NCBI RefSeq assembly: GCF_025917685.1
Contig: NZ_CP089518.1
Coordinates: 931,001 to 995,000, forward strand
DNA length: 64,000 nucleotides
Direction: 5' to 3'
DNA from: Bacillus cereus
GTDB lineage: Bacteria; Bacillota; Bacilli; Bacillales; Bacillaceae_G
Of this stretch, positions 25,360-33,642 are shown in pieces. The notes under the pieces were generated by a model, which ran no database searches, was not told where the DNA came from, and saw nothing but the letters and a program-made list of their open reading frames with translations. The translations under genes were made by a program, and so were the position numbers. Position 1 is the first letter of the stretch. The number at the start of each line of letters is the position of its first letter.

Positions 25360-25495
25360 TTTTATGCATTAATTGAGCAGGTCCTTTTGAAAATAAAGAA
25401 AAGACACCACAAGGTGCCTTTCTCCGACTTGAACCATCTTAATTTTAATAATATGTATTGGACTCCCGTCCGAATAATATTTTACCACGTTAAGT
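25360..25495 (-). repeat. YjcZ cassette upstream block (copy 3)
   Basis: Carries CATAAGGTA, GGACCTGCTCAA and the hairpin AAGGCACC/GGTGTCTT, then CGACTTGAACCATCTTAATT and GGACTCCCGTCC. Nearly the same block recurs without a gene at about 35060-35155. The 25500-25690 gap has a small hairpin and a 35-codon Cys-rich frame without a start. Confidence 0.55.
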
Positions 25496-25691
25496 AATAC
25501 GATACATTGAGAAAAAAGAAAAAGCCCCATATATTGGAGCTTTTATTTTATAACAAGGGTACTTTTACATTTTAAGCATTGTATCTCTTTTTGTTTAAAC
25601 AATAACGGCTGTTGTCTATTGCAAGAAGGGCATTGCCGTTTTAAATAAAAAACTTATTCAATTTGAATGTTATTGGAAAGGGGAATAGGCG

Positions 25692-25934
25692 ATGAATCTA
25701 TTAAAAAATCAAGAGTGTCCATATTGTGCTTCAAGTGTTGAAGATTGTTGTGCTGAATGGGAAGAAGGAAGGCATTATGTAGAATGGAATTCATGTAACA
25801 AAAAATATCAAGTAGAGCCAATTTATGAATTTAAGGGATTTGAGATTGAAAAAGTTTGTGAGCATTGTAATGAAGCTGAAGAAGATTGCTATTGTGATGA
25901 TGAAGAAAAAGAAAATGAAATAGGAGTTATCTGA
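25692..25934 (+). CDS. Cys-rich phage-type small protein
   Basis: An 80-residue acidic protein with paired cysteines: CPYCASSVEDCC, a central SCNKKYQV, and VCEHCNEAEEDCYCDDEE. The CxxC pairs suggest a zinc-binding ribbon. AAGGGGAATAGGCG precedes the ATG. It is the first of five or six tightly packed small plus-strand genes that look like a phage early region. I recognise the general type only and assign no function. Confidence 0.6.
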   Translation: MNLLKNQECPYCASSVEDCCAEWEEGRHYVEWNSCNKKYQVEPIYEFKGFEIEKVCEHCNEAEEDCYCDDEEKENEIGVI

Positions 25935-25955
25935 ATACAAGAGGGGGAAATCAAA

Positions 25956-26219
25956 ATGTGTGCATGTAACGGAACGGGAGTAATTCAGAACGACATTGGA
26001 ATGGGTATATATCAATTCGCACCATGTATTTGCGAGGCAGGGAATCGTAGTTCTGAGGAAGTGGATAGAAGACGTCATGCCGTTATGGCGATACTAAGAG
26101 GAATTCACCAATTACAACTGGAGGGGAAATGGGATGCCGAGACTTGGGACGGATTTGGAAAAGGAGAATTACACAATAGCAGCACAACAAAGGAAGTATA
26201 TGAAGAACTCGCGTCGTAA
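25956..26219 (+). CDS. Phage-type small protein with N-terminal Cys motif
   Basis: An 87-residue protein beginning MCACNGTGVIQNDIGMGIYQ and then APCICEAGN. The CxCxGTG head resembles a DnaJ-like zinc motif that is frequent in Bacillus phage early proteins. The remainder is a charged helix (SSEEVDRRRHAVMAILRGI). GAGGGGGAAATCAAA precedes the ATG. Its last third overlaps, in another frame, the next small gene, a compact phage-style arrangement. Confidence 0.6.
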   Translation: MCACNGTGVIQNDIGMGIYQFAPCICEAGNRSSEEVDRRRHAVMAILRGIHQLQLEGKWDAETWDGFGKGELHNSSTTKEVYEELAS

Positions 26220-26262
26220 CATGTATATCGCTTTAGAAGAACTGGACCTGGTGTTGAAGTGA
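26134..26262 (+). CDS. Overlapping 42-residue phage-type protein
   Basis: A 42-residue frame beginning MPRLGTDLEKENYTIAAQQR and ending LEELDLVLK, nested over the 3' end of the previous gene in a different frame. It has a good ribosome site, GGAGGGGAAATGGG. Its stop overlaps the GTG of the next small gene (GTGA). The coupling and ribosome site support translation despite its size. No family recognised. Confidence 0.5.
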   Translation: MPRLGTDLEKENYTIAAQQRKYMKNSRRNMYIALEELDLVLK

Positions 26263-26411
26263 TTCGATTGCAAGAAATGTGGAAAGAGAACAAAAACATT
26301 ATCGAAATTGCAAAAGAATTGGGAAGACATCAATTGGAAATTGCGGCGTTGATAATGGATCAGGCGGATAAAAACGAGATTACATCACGTCCAATGGGGT
26401 TAGGAGCATGA
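26259..26411 (+). CDS. Small helix-turn-helix-like phage protein
   Basis: A 50-residue frame from GTG 26259, reading IRLQEMWKENKNIIEIAKEL and then GRHQLEIAALIMDQADKNEI. The helical pattern resembles a short helix-turn-helix unit. It overlaps the previous stop (GTGA) and the next start (ATGA), so it fits a translationally coupled string. The function is unknown; a small DNA-binding protein is possible. Confidence 0.45.
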   Translation: MIRLQEMWKENKNIIEIAKELGRHQLEIAALIMDQADKNEITSRPMGLGA

Positions 26412-26671
26412 AGCAGCTAACACTTGAGGATGTAGTAGGAAGTTTTGATTATACCGCAACAAGTACAGCGGAAAAGTTCTTGAAGCGTAATAGTGTTATG
26501 ACGTACTCAATAGAGTTTTACGACAAAGACGAGAAGTGGAAACTCCGTTGGTTTGAGGCGAAGTCAGAGAGCGACGCTATAGAAATGGCTAAAAAGAAAT
26601 ACGGACAGATACAAATTATTACCACCTATATTTCGGATAGAACCTTAGAGGAAATAATGAATTTAGATTAG
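26408..26671 (+). CDS. Phage-type protein of unknown function (87 aa)
   Basis: An 87-residue protein: helical head MKQLTLEDVVGSFDYTATST, then a beta-rich part with SIEFYDKDEKWKLRWFEAKS and DAIEMAKKKYGQ. The start overlaps the previous stop and follows GGGGTTAGGAGC. Proteins like this occur in Bacillus phage early regions, but I cannot name a function. Confidence 0.55.
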   Translation: MKQLTLEDVVGSFDYTATSTAEKFLKRNSVMTYSIEFYDKDEKWKLRWFEAKSESDAIEMAKKKYGQIQIITTYISDRTLEEIMNLD

Positions 26672-26684
26672 GAGGCATACCGTT

Positions 26685-26783
26685 ATGACGATAAATAGAT
26701 GGCTAGAAAAAGAGGAGTATGAAGCCGCTGAGAAGAATGGCGTCACCCATGACGCGTTGGTAGGTTTGGATCTACAGGCGTGA
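26685..26783 (+). pseudogene. Truncated phage gene (MTINRWLEKEEY head)
   Basis: A 32-residue frame from MTINRWLEKEEYEAAEKNGV, with a strong AGGAGGCATACCGTT ribosome site. It breaks off after VTHDALVGLDLQA. The opening resembles a longer phage protein with a helix-turn-helix-like EKNGV-x3-L-xAR motif, so I read this as the N-terminus of a gene cut by a frameshift or deletion. The phage-like run stops here and is followed by copy 1 of the structured repeat. Confidence 0.5.
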
Positions 26784-26810
26784 AGTAAGACCAAATTTGA
26801 ATTTTATAGA

Positions 26811-26905
26811 AAAAGAGCAGCTAGCAAAAGCTAACTGCTCGGCAGGTTCTTTAAGAATAGACAGGATAGAATATTGACAGAATATAGAGGTTTATTCTGG
26901 TTATC
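26811..26905 (+). repeat. Structured repeat, copy 1 (GAGCAGCTAGC stem)
   Basis: Contains GAGCAGCTAGC-AAAA-GCTAACTGCTC, a hairpin with one mismatch, then TTGACAGAATAT. Copies 2 (30.4 kb) and 3 (33.5 kb) share the hairpin and a distal TTGA/GAATATTGA-type segment. This copy lacks the middle GGTTCTCC stem and is the most diverged. Confidence 0.6.
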
Positions 26906-26980
26906 TAAACGTAGTTAAAGAAAGAATATAAAATACTATCAATATTAATAAAAATTATCTGTATCTTTCATTTCTTTATT

Positions 26981-28870
26981 TTATTCACAGATAGTTCCAG
27001 TAGCTATTCCGGTTGGAGCAACACCTACTGGGACGGTATCAATAACCGTATTTGTAGCAGTATTGATGACAGAAACAGTATTACTAGCTTGGTTTGTAAC
27101 ATAGGCGAGAGTGCCATTGGGTATGATAGTCACTTGATCAGGGGATAGAGCAACAGGAATCGTATCGATTACAGTATTTGTCGCCACGTTTATTACCGAT
27201 ACATTATTGCTAACTTTATTTACTACGTAAATACGAGTGCCATCTGGTGTAATAGCTATACCAACAGGTTCAGTTCCTACGTTAATTGTATTAATAACGG
27301 AATTGGTTGCGGTGTTAATAACAGAAACAGTATTGCTGTTTTGATTTGTGACATAAGCACGAGTCCCATCTAGTGTAAAGACGATTATCCTAGGGCGAAT
27401 GCCAACAGGAATGGTATCTATAACTGTGTTGGTAGCAGTATTAATAACAGAAATTGTGTTGCTTAATTCATTTGCAACATATGCAAGGGCTCCATTTGGA
27501 GAAACAGTGATTCCTTGCGGAGCGATGCCAACAGGAATGGTATCTATAACTGTGTTGGTAGCAGCATTAATAACAGAAACGGTATTATTACCATGATTCC
27601 CAACATAAACAGTTGTGTTATTTGGAGAAACAGCTACACCAATTGGATTAGTTCCAACAGGAATGGTAGCGATAACAGTATTGGTAGCAGTATCAATAAC
27701 GGAAACTGTATTAGAGAAAATATTAGTAACATAAGCACGAGCCCCATTTGGTGAAACTGTTACTTCAAGAGGTGCATTATCTACAGTGATTGTATCTATT
27801 ACTGTATTTGTTCCGGTATTAATTACCGATACTGTATCATCTGAAGGATCATCAATAGCTCCTGCGTTTGTAACATAAACAAGGAAATTACATCCAGGTG
27901 CAGTAGGTCCCGTCGGTCCAGTAGGCCCCGTCGGTCCAGTAGGTCCCGGTGGGCAATCACAATCTCCCGATGGCCCAGTAGGTCCTGGTGGCCCTTCAGG
28001 TCCTTCAGGTCCTTGAATACCCTGCACGCCTTGAGGTCCAGTAGGTCCTTCAGGCCCTTCAGGTCCTTGAATGCCCTGCACGCCTTGAGGTCCAGTAGGT
28101 CCTTCAGGCCCTTCAGGCCCTTGAATACCTTGCACGCCTTGAGGTCCAGTAGGTCCTGGTGGCCCGGGAACTCCTGTTCCTGTCCCTGAACCAGTAGGTC
28201 CTGGTGGTCCTTCAGGCCCTTGAATACCTTGCACACCTTGAGGTCCAGTAGATCCAGGTGGTCCTTCAGGCCCTTGAATACCTTGCACGCCTTGAGGTCC
28301 AGTAGGTCCTTCAGGCCCTTCGGGTCCCTGAATACCTTGCACACCTTGAGGTCCAGTAGGTCCTTCAGGCCCCGTCGGCCCCGTCGTTCCAGTAATGTTT
28401 AATAGTGAGCTATTCAAGACTCCTTGCAAAATTAAGTTAAATGTCTGCTGTAACAAGGGGTCCAGTATATTTGAACAACTAATAAGTGAAGACAAGTTTT
28501 GGAATAGAAATTGGAATAATGCTGAGATTTGAGTGAGAGAAGCAGTAGGTAAAGAATGGATTAATTGATTTATAGTTCTTATAACTAAATTTCTATTTGG
28601 TGTATTAGGTTGTACTGCTATTAATAAATCATTTAATGCCTGTAATGCTGATTGGAGTATTTGTATAGTCGTTGGGTTGGGTGTTGTGAAAAAAGAAAGG
28701 ATAGCTTGATTTAATTGGTTTATTATTTGCAATAATTCTTGTTGTTGAGAATTTGAGAAAAAAACAGGTGTACAGCAATTACTTTGATCACAAGGGGATA
28801 TAGAAATAAAGCAGGGTTGTTGAAACTTATCACACGGATTTGGTGAATTTGATTTTCGATTATATCTCAT
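26981..28870 (-). CDS. Collagen-like spore-surface protein fused to a seven-repeat YVTN propeller
   Basis: A 629-residue protein with three parts. An N-terminal domain (about residues 1-160) contains paired cysteines and Gln/Asn-rich helices, like the preface domain of B. cereus collagen-like proteins. A collagen-like G-X-Y stretch (about 160-325) has repeats of [17 protein letters not shown] interrupted by a GSGTGTG linker. The C-terminus (about 330-625) has seven repeats of the [24 protein letters not shown] type, enough for a complete beta-propeller. Collagen-like proteins coat the exosporium, so this is probably a spore-surface fibre tipped by a propeller rather than the TNF-like BclA domain. 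AGGAGGTATTT precedes the ATG. Confidence 0.85.
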   Translation of the reverse strand: MRYNRKSNSPNPCDKFQQPCFISISPCDQSNCCTPVFFSNSQQQELLQIINQLNQAILSFFTTPNPTTIQILQSALQALNDLLIAVQPNTPNRNLVIRTINQLIHSLPTASLTQISALFQFLFQNLSSLISCSNILDPLLQQTFNLILQGVLNSSLLNITGTTGPTGPEGPTGPQGVQGIQGPEGPEGPTGPQGVQGIQGPEGPPGSTGPQGVQGIQGPEGPPGPTGSGTGTGVPGPPGPTGPQGVQGIQGPEGPEGPTGPQGVQGIQGPEGPEGPTGPQGVQGIQGPEGPEGPPGPTGPSGDCDCPPGPTGPTGPTGPTGPTAPGCNFLVYVTNAGAIDDPSDDTVSVINTGTNTVIDTITVDNAPLEVTVSPNGARAYVTNIFSNTVSVIDTATNTVIATIPVGTNPIGVAVSPNNTTVYVGNHGNNTVSVINAATNTVIDTIPVGIAPQGITVSPNGALAYVANELSNTISVINTATNTVIDTIPVGIRPRIIVFTLDGTRAYVTNQNSNTVSVINTATNSVINTINVGTEPVGIAITPDGTRIYVVNKVSNNVSVINVATNTVIDTIPVALSPDQVTIIPNGTLAYVTNQASNTVSVINTATNTVIDTVPVGVAPTGIATGTICE

Positions 28871-29130
28871 AAATACCTCCTTTTAAAAAATTAAAATGTT
28901 AGGTATGTCTTGATAAATTTTATTAGTAACTGAGTTTAAAGTATTTGTAGGTATATGATTAATGTGAAACGTTTTTTCCTTTAAAGTATATGCCAACAAT
29001 ATTGAGGCGTTCTTATGGGACATACAATCAATATTTAGTTACAGGTAGGATATTGTAATCATAGGAAAGGAAATGAAGGTGACAAAGTGAAATAGACAAG
29101 CGATTGTATTAGATAAATTTAATGAATGCG

Positions 29131-29511
29131 TTATTTTAACTGAAAGAGCATCCAACCTTTAGTTAAAGGCTCTTTGATTTTAACTTCAGATGTGTCTCTA
29201 ATTGAATAGTTTTCACTAAAATTTACAACAGCAGAAACTTTTTGCTCTTTATTATCTGCGACATGTCCGTATAGGTGGATTTCATGTGTTCTATATTCTT
29301 TTGATGGATTAATTTTGTCAACTACAATATCAAGTTCCATATTTTTTTTAAAGTAACCGATAGTTACTAGTTCAGCAGTTTTTCTTACTTCCGGCCATTC
29401 TTCACTGTATTCTTTTGGAACGAATTGAGATGAAACAAAGTGTATAAATAAAATGGGGATAGTAATAAAAGCTATACTTACAATGCCATAAAGTAATAAT
29501 TTTCTTTCCAC
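29131..29511 (-). CDS. Membrane-anchored protein, unknown function
   Basis: A 126-residue protein with one N-terminal membrane segment or uncleaved signal (about residues 4-28) and a soluble extracytoplasmic part with alternating charged beta-like segments (IVVDKINPSKEYRTHEIHLYG). No lipobox and no known motif. It stands alone on the minus strand, upstream of the collagen-like gene in the direction of transcription; the 260-base gap between them has no visible terminator. The function is unknown. Confidence 0.55.
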   Translation of the reverse strand: MERKLLLYGIVSIAFITIPILFIHFVSSQFVPKEYSEEWPEVRKTAELVTIGYFKKNMELDIVVDKINPSKEYRTHEIHLYGHVADNKEQKVSAVVNFSENYSIRDTSEVKIKEPLTKGWMLFQLK

Positions 29512-29687
29512 TAACTGTCACCTACTAATGATGTTTTGTTTAATCAAGTTAACAATCTAAATGTTAGACCAATATTAACCAGTCTACTATTCATTAAGGT
29601 GACACTAGTATTACAAATTTGTAAGGTTTATTAGAAAAATTAGCTTAATGGAAAGTCGAACAAAATAATTATTTGAAACTATTCACG

Positions 29688-29718
29688 AAAAAAGAGCACT
29701 ATCGAAAGTGCTCTTAGA
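29688..29718 (-). terminator. Terminator after the 82-residue gene
   Basis: AAGAGCACT and AGTGCTCTT form a stem; on the minus strand a run of T follows (TTTTTTCG). Confidence 0.65.
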
Positions 29719-29727
29719 AAATACATT

Positions 29728-29976
29728 TTATATTCTGTTTTGAGCTACGATTTTAATATTCTCTGGTGGAATGATATCTTGAATTTTTTCTTTTAAATCT
29801 ACTTGGACCATTTCTTCAAGATGTTCAAGTGAAACTTCAAAGTTTATGCATTCCGCAGTTGCGATGTTTAATAAAGAATAATTTTCATTCTTTTTAACAA
29901 CAAGATATTGTGATTGATCTGTTAATACTATACATCCTTGTTGAATTCCTAATTTACGATTATCTTCAAAAGTCAT
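29728..29976 (-). CDS. Small soluble protein, unknown function
   Basis: An 82-residue protein from MTFEDNRKLGIQQGCIVLTD, with a beta-rich first half (GCIVLTDQSQYLVVKKNENY) and a helical acidic second half. ATG 29976 is chosen because AGGAGATTTATTT precedes it. The layout resembles small phage proteins of unknown function. It is followed by its own terminator. The gap 29977-30496 contains repeat copy 2 and short hairpins, but no gene. Confidence 0.5.
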   Translation of the reverse strand: MTFEDNRKLGIQQGCIVLTDQSQYLVVKKNENYSLLNIATAECINFEVSLEHLEEMVQVDLKEKIQDIIPPENIKIVAQNRI

Positions 29977-30378
29977 AAATAAATCTCCTAACATTTTCTG
30001 ATAGGAATTGTACTACATAAAAATGTTAGTGTCTAGTCGGTTTTATCTAAGAACTAAAGTCAAACAAAATCGTTATTTTGTACATCAAGGTAGTCAGCAC
30101 AATCAACTAACGGTTTGTTAAAAAAAGAGAAGCGCTTAATCAGGACGCTCCTCTTAATGCCAATACACAATAACTATCCCATTATACTGTATAAGAGTAA
30201 AATATTTAACAATTATCTTCATGGTAAAAATTTCATTTTTCATTAGTTTAAAACCCAAAAAGAGTACTTAATAAAGTGCTCTCGTGACGAGATTATCCAT
30301 TTGTAAAGACAATTTCAATATATAGAGAAAGGAACACAGAATATTATATGTATGCCCAGTTAATTGAGTACTTTTTAC

Positions 30379-30487
30379 AAACAAAGAGCAGCTAGCAAAA
30401 GCTAACTGCTCGGTTCTCCAAGGGGGAACAAGGAGAAAATCTAATGTCATATACAGTATTTACGGAATATTGAGTTTTATTCATGAA
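30379..30487 (+). repeat. Structured repeat, copy 2
   Basis: GAGCAGCTAGC-AAAA-GCTAACTGCTC is followed directly by GGTTCTCC-AA-GGGGGAAC and AAGGAGAAA, then after a variable stretch by ACGGAATATTGAGTTTTATT. Two consecutive hairpins and a Shine-Dalgarno-like AAGGAG are shared with copy 3. Confidence 0.7.
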
Positions 30488-30496
30488 GAATTACGT

Positions 30497-30796
30497 TTAA
30501 CTTAATGCATAGCCAACGATCAAAGTTAGTGTTAAAAACACTGATAATAACAATGTTAGTAGAACTGTTACTATGCTTCTAAGCATTGCTATCCAATTAT
30601 CTACTTTAGAGAATCCTATAATACCAGCAAAAAAAGTTCCTATTGAAAAAATGAGTACGAAAAATAAAGGGTGAAAATAAACGACGTTTATAAAAGATGC
30701 ATTCATTTCAGGTGTGCATAATTCAAGATATAAAAGAAAAAAAGCAATGCAAACGAATGAAAAAATAAAGGACCATAGATTTATATTATGCTTCAT
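30497..30796 (-). CDS. Small membrane protein, unknown function
   Basis: A 99-residue protein with three membrane segments (about residues 7-27, 40-64 and 70-97). Charges are few and lie between segments 2 and 3 (SKVDNW). AAAGGAGCAACGT precedes the ATG. No family is recognised. It lies among decayed phage and mobile-element sequences. Confidence 0.5.
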   Translation of the reverse strand: MKHNINLWSFIFSFVCIAFFLLYLELCTPEMNASFINVVYFHPLFFVLIFSIGTFFAGIIGFSKVDNWIAMLRSIVTVLLTLLLSVFLTLTLIVGYALS

Positions 30797-30876
30797 ACGT
30801 TGCTCCTTTGTTATCGAAATATTTCTATTAAATTCTAATGGAAAATATAAGAAAAAGATAGTGTTTATAAAGTGGT

Positions 30877-31050
30877 GTGTATAAAGGAAAGCCTAAGAAA
30901 TACACTGAGACAAATGAAAGTATGAAACAAGCTTTGGGATTATTTAAAGATCGTAAGAATAACGGTTATACCGTAAAGAAGATATGTAATGAAACTGGAG
31001 TTAGTCGTACTGTTTTGTATGAAATAGCAAAAGAAAAGGGAATAGTTTAA
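30877..31050 (+). pseudogene. C-terminal remnant of a serine recombinase
   Basis: A 57-residue frame that reads as the end of a serine resolvase/invertase: YKGKPKKYTETNESMKQAL, then a helix-turn-helix NGYTVKKICNETGVSRTVLY. The catalytic N-terminal domain is absent and there is no proper start. It is followed by a terminator, as at the end of a complete recombinase gene. It marks a former mobile element (Tn3-type or invertase cassette) in this accessory zone. Confidence 0.7.
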
Positions 31051-31062
31051 TTTACTTTAAAG

Positions 31063-31090
31063 TAGCGAATCCGCTGCTTTTTTTATTTTA
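31063..31090 (+). terminator. Terminator after the recombinase remnant
   Basis: AAAGTAGCG and CGCTGCTTT form a stem with a short loop, followed by TTTTATTTT. Confidence 0.65.
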
Positions 31091-31202
31091 TATAAATTTT
31101 TTTTGAGTAGAAATGAAAATAGGGGTTTGCCTTAAACATTTATTATTAATCAAGAATATGAGTATAGAAGGTCTAATTTTTGTAATGGTGGAGGGGATTG
31201 TT

Positions 31203-31481
31203 GTGGACATAACTCAAAGTGTGGCAAGAATAGTGGTTAATGGGAAAGACCTTCCGTTCACTTCAGTTCAAACCTCTGCATGGAATCATGGACCTGTAAA
31301 TGATTTAATCGTTTCGACGAATCAGAGAGTGAATGAGCTTTATCAATTCATGTGGTCACAAGTACCAGTTACGATTTCGGTGTATTTTCTTCAAGGGGCG
31401 GACTTAATGAGATTCGCTAGGATTGCTGGAATTAATGAACGTGTAACGGGAGAATATATATATCATTTCATTTGGGGATAA
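31203..31481 (+). CDS. Phage-like protein of unknown function (92 aa)
   Basis: A 92-residue protein from GTG 31203 (VDITQSVARIVVNGKDLPFT); GGAGGGGATT lies just upstream, so I prefer it over the longer frame that begins at 31113. The second half has a WSQVPVTISVYFLQGADLM strand and a GINERVTGEYIYHF tail. I do not recognise a family; small proteins of this kind occur in Bacillus prophages. Confidence 0.5.
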   Translation: MDITQSVARIVVNGKDLPFTSVQTSAWNHGPVNDLIVSTNQRVNELYQFMWSQVPVTISVYFLQGADLMRFARIAGINERVTGEYIYHFIWG

Positions 31482-31549
31482 GAAGAATTCAAAGTGGCTT
31501 AACAGCTGCTTTTTTATTTTGCATAGAAAAAGGAACCATAATAGGCTCC

Positions 31550-31756
31550 TTAGTTCGATTCAGAAGTTGTGTAGTTTTTCTTGATAATATCTTTTATGTT
31601 GATAATTAAGGATATAAGGAATCCAGCAGCTAGGATAGCGTTTAACCAGTAATATGTATTCCCTGATGTGAACTTTTTATAAAAAGAATCGACATTATAA
31701 TATAATAAGCCTGCTGAAAGGACGGTAGAAATTACTAACGTACCAAAACTTTTCAT
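31550..31756 (-). CDS. Small two-helix membrane protein
   Basis: A 68-residue protein from MKSFGTLVISTVLSAGLLYY with two membrane segments (about residues 3-20 and 37-55) and a basic tail IKDIIKKNYTT. GGAGTGAAAAAT precedes ATG 31756. An AAGGAGCC/GGTTCC stem follows the stop. Unknown function. Confidence 0.5.
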   Translation of the reverse strand: MKSFGTLVISTVLSAGLLYYNVDSFYKKFTSGNTYYWLNAILAAGFLISLIINIKDIIKKNYTTSESN

Positions 31757-31948
31757 ATTTTTCACTCCGTTTCTGAAGATTAAGATTCTTACAAAAATTA
31801 TACAGGGAAATTTATAGATTTAAAATATTTTATGAAATAATTACCATATGGAGGGGTTATGACGAATTTCTTCCTATTACTACTCAGTAAGATTTTTCAT
31901 GGTTTTATATGTGTGTGCATGCCTAGCTTCGATTTTGTTTCTCGTTGA

Positions 31949-32053
31949 ATTTTTCGTGATGTGATTGCACTCGATCAATTACTTGTTTTGAGTATAGGAA
32001 TTATTATTTTAATAACAGCGTTTTTTGTAAAACGTTGTAGTAAAGAGTTATGA
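31949..32053 (+). pseudogene. Membrane-protein C-terminal remnant
   Basis: A short frame reading RDVIALDQLLVLSIGIIILI and ending KRCSKEL. It looks like the final helix of an ABC-2 or similar permease, but the upstream frame is closed by stops and no start exists. The whole stretch 31757-32328 has no intact gene; a tiny frame near 31860 (MTNFFLLLLSK) also ends early. Confidence 0.3.
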
Positions 32054-32328
32054 GGTGATAAAGGTTAATCGCCCTAAATGTAGTTTTAGAATTTCGCAAT
32101 CGGAGTATATTTTTGAAAAAGGCTTATTGAATAATGACAGTTTATTTTAAGAAAATAAATCGATAATATAGTAAATAATACTTTCCTTGACCCCGTACTA
32201 TGGTATAGGGTTTATACTTTATATGAGGTGAGATAGATGCAATATTTTATTATCGAAACTTTAATAGATTTAGAAAAGAAAGCCGAAGAATATTTATAAA
32301 AATAATAAATTGTAAAGGCGGAAGAATA

Positions 32329-32787
32329 ATGGAAGATTGTTGTATTAACCTTAAAGGAATAAAAGTTGAAAATAATGGTCATTGTCCATCATGTAAAAAT
32401 AAAGCTAAGAATGTAAAGTTGATTACACTAAAATCATTGCTTAAACCATCTGCATTAGAAACATTAAATGCTAAAGAAAATCACTATTTTTGTTCAAATG
32501 AAGATTGTGATGTAGTCTATTTTGATACGAATAATAAAAAATACTTTGTATCTGACATAAAGGTAGCTGTAAATCAAAAAGATGACTCAGCAACTACACC
32601 AATTTGTTATTGTTTTGATTGGACAAAAGAAAAAATCAAACAACATGTGAAAAATGGACTTACTCCTAATCCAGTAGAGCATATTCGCGAAAACATAAGA
32701 GAAAATCGATGTGGTTGTGAAGTAAACAATCCACAAGGTAGTTGTTGTTTAGGCAATGTTACAACTTATATAAGAAAAATGTCATAA
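32329..32787 (+). CDS. CopZ-type Fe-S/zinc metallochaperone-like protein
   Basis: A 152-residue Cys-rich protein. It has a zinc-ribbon HCPSCKNKAKNVKLITLKSL, the characteristic LLKPSALETLNAKENHYFCS, then CYCFDWTKEKI and a final RCGCEVNNPQGSCCLGNV. These motifs match the N-terminal 2Fe-2S/zinc domain of Archaeoglobus-type CopZ metallochaperones, often found in metal-resistance clusters. No metal exporter, heavy-metal regulator or HMA domain is nearby, so the gene is an orphan. GGCGGAAGAATA precedes the ATG. It may have arrived with mobile DNA. Confidence 0.75.
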   Translation: MEDCCINLKGIKVENNGHCPSCKNKAKNVKLITLKSLLKPSALETLNAKENHYFCSNEDCDVVYFDTNNKKYFVSDIKVAVNQKDDSATTPICYCFDWTKEKIKQHVKNGLTPNPVEHIRENIRENRCGCEVNNPQGSCCLGNVTTYIRKMS

Positions 32788-32906
32788 GGAACTTAAATGT
32801 TGCTTTTTTTCACCAAAATACTTGGGGGTATTTCAAAATCTCAAGTCGATGGGCATGTGACGTTGCCTTATGCTCACCAAGCTAGTTAGTGTATGTTAAG
32901 TAAACC

Positions 32907-33230
32907 TTATGGATTTGTATATCTCATCCATCCACTTTCAGATTGTTTCGCTTTATACTTCCCATAAGACAGAAGCTTCATTGCCGAGCGATTGGCCGCA
33001 TGAAAAACCAAGTTCAGCTTCCATTCTTCCTCCATTTCACTGGGATAGGTGGTAGATTCATAAACATAATAACCCGCCATGATACAAGGGATTACTTGCT
33101 CAGGTTCAAATCCATAAGCAGTTGCATCATCCACAACCAAATCAATGATGCATCGGTTTCCATCTTTAACTTTTTTCTGGAGTAATTTTTTTACCGATCC
33201 TGGTACTAATTCTAATATTTTATCCTTCAT
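32907..33230 (-). CDS. Conserved hypothetical soluble protein (107 aa)
   Basis: A 107-residue protein from MKDKILELVPGSVKKLLQKK, with GYYVYESTTYPSEMEEEWKL and NRSAMKLLSYGKYKAKQSES in the second half. GAGGTGACTGAC precedes ATG 33230. No motif identifies a function. It lies alone on the minus strand. Confidence 0.5.
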   Translation of the reverse strand: MKDKILELVPGSVKKLLQKKVKDGNRCIIDLVVDDATAYGFEPEQVIPCIMAGYYVYESTTYPSEMEEEWKLNLVFHAANRSAMKLLSYGKYKAKQSESGWMRYTNP

Positions 33231-33370
33231 GTCAGTCACCTCATCTTTTATCATGTCCAGATAGCCTGGGGATATGTGTCAAACAGAATGAAGTTCCAAC
33301 CGTAATTGCACAGGTTTAACAAGATCTTAAGGACTATATCACCCTAAAATAGAAAATGGATTTAAATAAA

Positions 33371-33402
33371 AGAAACCCCGATTGTCTGCGGGGCTCCTAA
33401 GG
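33371..33402 (-). terminator. Hairpin with GCCCCG core
   Basis: AACCCCGATTG and the matching TGCGGGGCTC form a stem in the gene-free stretch 33231-33817. The transcript it ends is not clear. Confidence 0.4.
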
Positions 33403-33523
33403 GTAATCGTCAAGTAATGACGTACTCGACTAATTAACGATATCATGAATTTTTTGGTAAAAATACTGGTAAATGTGTCCAAATGAATGAGGACATCATT
33501 TGGAACAAAAACGTTATTTTAAT

Positions 33524-33642
33524 TCCAAACAAAAGAACAGTCAGCAAAAGCTAACTGCTCGGTTCTCCAAGGGGGAACAAGGAGAAAGTAACTTAATCGG
33601 TTGTCTATAGTATTGACGGAATATTGAATTTTATTCAGGGGA
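33524..33642 (+). repeat. Structured repeat, copy 3
   Basis: AACAGTCAGC-AAAA-GCTAACTGCTC, GGTTCTCC-AA-GGGGGAAC, AAGGAGAAA and the distal TATTGACGGAATATTGAATT match copy 2 almost base for base. The variable linker between them has diverged. Confidence 0.7.

Noticed and set aside
25544..25651. 35-codon minus-strand frame with CPSCN and CLKC pairs (zinc-ribbon-like)
   Set aside because: No start codon and no ribosome site after the upstream stop; may be a remnant, but evidence is too weak for a gene call.
27823..28344. Open frame on the minus strand rich in [19 protein letters not shown] repeats
   Set aside because: It is the shifted frame of the collagen-like repeat DNA; the repeat composition keeps it open.
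27900..28380. Regular short repeats resembling a CRISPR array
   Set aside because: Repeats are continuous, in frame and code for G-X-Y triplets; there are no unique spacers of constant length.
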